Under the pieces are notes generated by a model that searched no databases, was not told the origin of the DNA, and saw nothing but the letters and a program-made list of their open reading frames with translations. Made by a program: the position numbers and the translations under genes. From the NCBI GenBank assembly GCA_910585965.1, contig CAJUHH010000002.1, positions 310,001-374,000 on the forward strand: a DNA stretch of 64,000 nucleotides, given 5' to 3'. This document shows positions 61,061-64,000 of the stretch, piece by piece (positions within the stretch are counted from its first letter, which is position 1; each line of letters starts with the position of its first letter). The stretch comes from an uncultured Lachnospiraceae bacterium (GTDB lineage Bacteria; Bacillota; Clostridia; Lachnospirales; Lachnospiraceae).

Positions 61061-61927
61061 TCAGATCTGTCCGTTTCTCAACCGCGCGATTTCATCCTTA
61101 TAAGGAGGAATAAGTTTGGAAGGGTCGCTTTCAGAGGGCAGATAGGGGGTCTCCAGTATTCTTGGGATTCCGGGGAAAGCGGGATGATGCACGATGGCGT
61201 GCAGGGCATCAAATCCGATATAACCCATGCCGATGTTAGCATGTCTGTCTTTTCCCGCCCCGCAGGGATTTTTGCTGTCGTTGATGTGGATAGCAGCCAC
61301 CTTGTTTTTGCCGATGAGCTTATCCAGCTTATCGATGACACTGTCAAAATCGTGGATAATATCGTATCCGCTGTCATGCATATGGCAGGTGTCCAGGCAG
61401 ATGCGGAGTTTGTCGTTGTGTACCACTTTGTCAAAAATAGCTGCCAGTTCTTCAAAGTTCCGGCCGATCTCAGAGCCTTTTCCCGCCATGGTTTCCAATG
61501 CAATGCAGCAGGGCGTATCCGCAGAAAGGATTTCGTTAAGCCCCTGGGCGATCTGGCGGATGCCGGCATCAGCTCCTGCGCCTACATGGGAGCCGGGATG
61601 GAGGACGAGCGTATGGCATCCCATGGCGGCGGTGCGTTCCATATCCATGGCGAGGAAATCCACTGCGAGCCGGAATGTCTCTTCGTTCGTGCTGTTGCCG
61701 AGATTGATAATATAAGGGGCATGGATGATGGGTTCCGAAATATCATGCGTTTTCATAAATTCCCAGGCGGCTTCGATGTTTAGTTCAGCAATCGGTTTGC
61801 GCTTGGTGTTTTGTGGCGCTCCCGTGAATATCATATATGTATTGGCTCCATAAGAATGAGCTTCCTTCGCCGAACCAAGCATCATTTCTTTTCCTTTCAT
61901 CCCGACATGTGAACCTATTTTTAACAT
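61061..61927 (-). CDS. nfo: Deoxyribonuclease IV (endonuclease IV, AP endonuclease)
   Basis: A 288-residue TIM-barrel enzyme with the metal ligands of Nfo: HAPYIINLGN, HPGSHVG, ALETMAGKG, DTCHMHDSGYD and DSKNPCGAGKDRHANIG. It cuts DNA 5' to abasic sites in base-excision repair using three Zn2+ ions. The start at 61927 follows AAAGGAGAAA; an upstream extension is not supported. It lies in a neighbourhood rich in DNA-repair genes. Confidence 0.96.
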   Translation of the reverse strand: MLKIGSHVGMKGKEMMLGSAKEAHSYGANTYMIFTGAPQNTKRKPIAELNIEAAWEFMKTHDISEPIIHAPYIINLGNSTNEETFRLAVDFLAMDMERTAAMGCHTLVLHPGSHVGAGADAGIRQIAQGLNEILSADTPCCIALETMAGKGSEIGRNFEELAAIFDKVVHNDKLRICLDTCHMHDSGYDIIHDFDSVIDKLDKLIGKNKVAAIHINDSKNPCGAGKDRHANIGMGYIGFDALHAIVHHPAFPGIPRILETPYLPSESDPSKLIPPYKDEIARLRNGQI

Positions 61928-62373
61928 TCTTGATTTCTCCTTTGTTCTTGAAATATTTCGTTTCGCATTTGTCATGTTTCTTATTTGGAAAGATACCATA
62001 TGTAAGAACAAATAGCAAGCAATCCATAGAGGCTATGGCAGAAATGATAAAAAAATAGAAAAAATGAAGCCAGATGACATCATAATTCTTCTGTAATGAT
62101 TCATGAGTCACCACATATGACACATATGTCATATGTGGATAACTATGTGGATTTTGGGGATTTCTATTTGAAAAAGGTCGAATGGAAAGAAATAGGGAAG
62201 AAAAGATATAGAATTCTATTTTGCAAGTTATTTCTTTCAAATATTGTAAAATACTCATTGGGTCAAAAACGAAATAAGCGTAAAAATGAGATGAAAATGG
62301 AAGAATTTTATGATAGAATGGAAAAGGCCAAAAAATTTGGCAATGGTATATTTGAATTAGGAGGGACAATAAT
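61928..62373. other. Divergent intergenic region, A+T-rich
   Basis: The 446 bp between nfo and the amylase gene carry no convincing coding frame. The main feature is a perfect palindrome (62111-62138). TTGCAA near 62222 and TAAAAT near 62249 are weak promoter matches for the amylase gene. Confidence 0.5.
62111..62138. promoter_or_regulatory. Perfect 12-bp inverted repeat (operator candidate)
   Basis: CCACATATGACA (62111-62122) and TGTCATATGTGG (62127-62138) are exact inverted copies with a 4-bp spacer. It has the size of a dimeric repressor site and lies between divergent genes. Confidence 0.65.
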
Positions 62374-63684
62374 ATGTGGGCATATGAAAGTGTTTTTTAC
62401 CAGATTTATCCTTTGGGCTTCTGCGGAGCGCCTTTTGAAAATGACGGCGTGGTGGAACCAAGGATACTGAAAGTATTGGATTGGATCCCCCATATGAAGA
62501 AGCTGGGGATAAACGCTGTTTACTTTTCGCCTGTATTTGAATCGGATACGCATGGGTATAATACGAGGGATTATAGGAAGATCGACAGCAGGCTGGGAAC
62601 GAACGAGGATTTTAAAGAGGTTTGCAGGCAGCTGCATGAAAATGGGATACGTATCGTGCTGGACGGCGTTTTCAATCATGTGGGGAGGGGATTTGCCCAG
62701 TTTCAGGATGTGCTGAGAAACAGGGAACATTCCCCTTATCTGAACTGGTTCCATATTAATCTGGGAGGAAACTCCAATTATAACGACGGCCTCTGGTACG
62801 AAGGATGGGAGGGCAATTATGACTTGGTGAAGCTGAACCTCAGGAATGAAGAGGTGATCGGGCATATTCTTGACAGCGTGGCTTCCTGGATTGAGGAATT
62901 TGATATCGACGGACTCCGCTTGGATGTGGCATATTGTCTGGACCACGATTTTGTTCGCAGATTGAGGAGCTTTGCGGATGGAAAGAAAGAGGAGTTTTTC
63001 TTAGTGGGCGAGATGCTCCATGGGGATTATAACCAGATGATGAATGACGGGATGCTGCATTCCGCGACAAACTATGAATGCTATAAAGGGCTGCATTCCA
63101 GCTTTAACAGCATGAATATGTTTGAGATCAATCATTCCCTGATGCGGCAGTTCGGGCCGGAAAACTGGACTTTGTATAAGGGGAAACATCTTCTTTCCTT
63201 TGTGGATAACCACGATGTATCCAGAATTGCCAGTATATTGACGAATGAAAAGCATTTGCCGTTAATTTATGCGATCTGTTTTGGCATGCCGGGGATTCCG
63301 TGCGTATATTATGGAAGCGAATGGGGAGCGAAGGCGAATAAGAGCGAAGGCGACCCGGCGCTGCGTGCATGCTTTGAGAAACCGGTCTTTAATGAATTGT
63401 CGGAGTTTATTTCCAAGCTGGCGGAGGCGAAGAAGAATTCGGAAGCGTTGAACTATGGGGCTTTCCGTTCCGTTGTTTTAACGAATAAACAGTGCATTTT
63501 TGAGAGAAAGACGGACAAGGAAAGGGTGCTGGTGGCGATTAACGCGGACGGGGAAAACTATACGGCTCATTTCGACGCGGGGTGCGGCACAGCCATAGAT
63601 TTGATCAGCGGGAAAACCCATGATTTTGGAGGCGGCAGCGAACTTCCGCCTTACAGCGCTTATTTCTGGAAGATGGAGAAGTAA
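62374..63684 (+). CDS. GH13 alpha-amylase family enzyme (cytosolic)
   Basis: A 436-residue protein with the four conserved GH13 regions: DGVFNH, GLRLDVAY with the nucleophile D184, LVGEM with the acid/base E213, and FVDNHD with D281. No signal peptide, so it acts on imported or stored alpha-glucans, most like cyclomaltodextrinase/neopullulanase-type enzymes, though the N-terminal domain of those is absent. It starts after AGGAGGGA. An operator-like palindrome lies about 240 bp upstream. Confidence 0.93.
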   Translation: MWAYESVFYQIYPLGFCGAPFENDGVVEPRILKVLDWIPHMKKLGINAVYFSPVFESDTHGYNTRDYRKIDSRLGTNEDFKEVCRQLHENGIRIVLDGVFNHVGRGFAQFQDVLRNREHSPYLNWFHINLGGNSNYNDGLWYEGWEGNYDLVKLNLRNEEVIGHILDSVASWIEEFDIDGLRLDVAYCLDHDFVRRLRSFADGKKEEFFLVGEMLHGDYNQMMNDGMLHSATNYECYKGLHSSFNSMNMFEINHSLMRQFGPENWTLYKGKHLLSFVDNHDVSRIASILTNEKHLPLIYAICFGMPGIPCVYYGSEWGAKANKSEGDPALRACFEKPVFNELSEFISKLAEAKKNSEALNYGAFRSVVLTNKQCIFERKTDKERVLVAINADGENYTAHFDAGCGTAIDLISGKTHDFGGGSELPPYSAYFWKMEK

Positions 63685-64000
63685 TTAATAGAGGATTTTT
63701 CTGACGGCGGCAACGGCGGCGGCATCCGTTTCCCATATCTCGTATTCCCCCAGGCCGGGCAGGCCCATGGAAACACTGGGATTACGGAATTGCATGCCGC
63801 TTTCGCGGATACGTTTGCCGGACATGTGGAAAGCAGTGATATTTGTTTTTTCTTTTAAAATTTTTGCGCTGTTTTCCTGAATTCCGGCTCCTGCCATGAT
63901 GGAAATCAGACCCTCCGAACATTGGTCCAGCTGTCTGATTAAGTCAATGCCCTGCAGGCAGGAGGGCTGGCAGCCGGAGGTGAGAATCGTATGGATACCT
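63685..64000 (-). CDS. cutC: CutC family protein, C-terminal part
   Basis: The frame runs from the stop at 63685 off the right edge, about 104 residues. It carries CutC hallmarks: ILTSGCQPSCLQGIDLI, SIMAGAGIQENS and a MQFRNPSVSMG tail. CutC was named for copper homeostasis, but the biochemical role is unsettled. The N-terminal TIM-barrel part lies outside the window. Confidence 0.9.
   Translation of the reverse strand, partial: GIHTILTSGCQPSCLQGIDLIRQLDQCSEGLISIMAGAGIQENSAKILKEKTNITAFHMSGKRIRESGMQFRNPSVSMGLPGLGEYEIWETDAAAVAAVRKILY

Noticed and set aside
62096..62470. A 124-codon frame upstream of the amylase gene
   Set aside because: It overlaps the palindrome and the true amylase start in another frame and has no domain or ribosome site.

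Overview
The window reads as a chromosomal segment of a spore-forming Clostridia, most likely a Lachnospiraceae. The reasons are moderate G+C, purine-rich AGGAGG-type ribosome sites throughout, a YesM/YesN-controlled CUT1 sugar importer, two collagen-like spore-surface proteins (one with a BclB-type C-terminus), an ECF thiamine transporter behind a TPP riboswitch, and Tn916-type regulatory remnants. I see no rRNA, tRNA, CRISPR array or intact prophage.

Layout. 0-5.7 kb: the end of an unrecognised gene, a response-regulator/diguanylate cyclase, a collagen-like protein / glycosyltransferase / collagen-like protein trio, then a TPP riboswitch and thiT. 5.8-13.1 kb: a carbohydrate locus with a binding lipoprotein, an intercistronic attenuator, two permeases, a YesM-type kinase, a YesN-type regulator and a cytosolic GH30 glycosidase. 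13.0-17.9 kb: a two-component system divergent from a LanFEG/BcrAB-type ABC exporter, which looks like peptide-antibiotic self-protection. 17.9-26.9 kb: an accessory stretch with an ICMT-like methyltransferase, an AT-rich MFS exporter, a GNAT protein, a truncated MerR gene over a YoeB-like toxin relic, a large DUF262/DUF1524/DUF4357 (GmrSD-like) protein, a HAD phosphatase with a fused small domain, a CPBP protease, transposase debris, a broken PIN toxin with its partner, and a 210-bp terminal-inverted-repeat element.

26.9-33.5 kb: a short promoter-plus-terminator unit and a very long inverted repeat (arms of about 110 bp) lie directly upstream of the glutamate synthase genes gltB and gltD. 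33.6-36.5 kb: a MNT-HEPN toxin-antitoxin pair and a yolD-umuC lesion-bypass polymerase pair. 36.5-41 kb: a decayed mobile-element island with 57-bp periodic repeats, YciI, winged-helix, HTH and sigma-like genes, a WYL regulator and a 148-nt hairpin. It abuts an ABC ATPase gene that has lost its 5' half. 41-46 kb: a sensory [FeFe]-hydrogenase/chemoreceptor fusion, a membrane chemoreceptor, and a Mn2+ (yybP-ykoY) riboswitch controlling a CaCA-family cation exchanger.

46-53 kb: a PH-like membrane protein, a two-gene exported-protein operon whose last gene runs into a cluster of palindromic repeats, and a MATE exporter. 53-64 kb is mostly nucleic-acid metabolism: asnA, a radical-SAM/DUF4130 DNA-repair pair with two LexA-like boxes around its promoter, an HPr-like protein lacking the active histidine, a Cas4-like nuclease fused to an XPD/DinG helicase, a DUF4143 ATPase and endonuclease IV. 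It ends with a cytosolic GH13 enzyme and a partial cutC.

The most unusual signals are non-coding: the inverted repeat before gltB, the 148-nt hairpin at 39.4 kb whose arm differences are nearly all G-U compatible on the + strand, the palindromic repeat family, and a member of that family sitting inside a helix of the Mn riboswitch.
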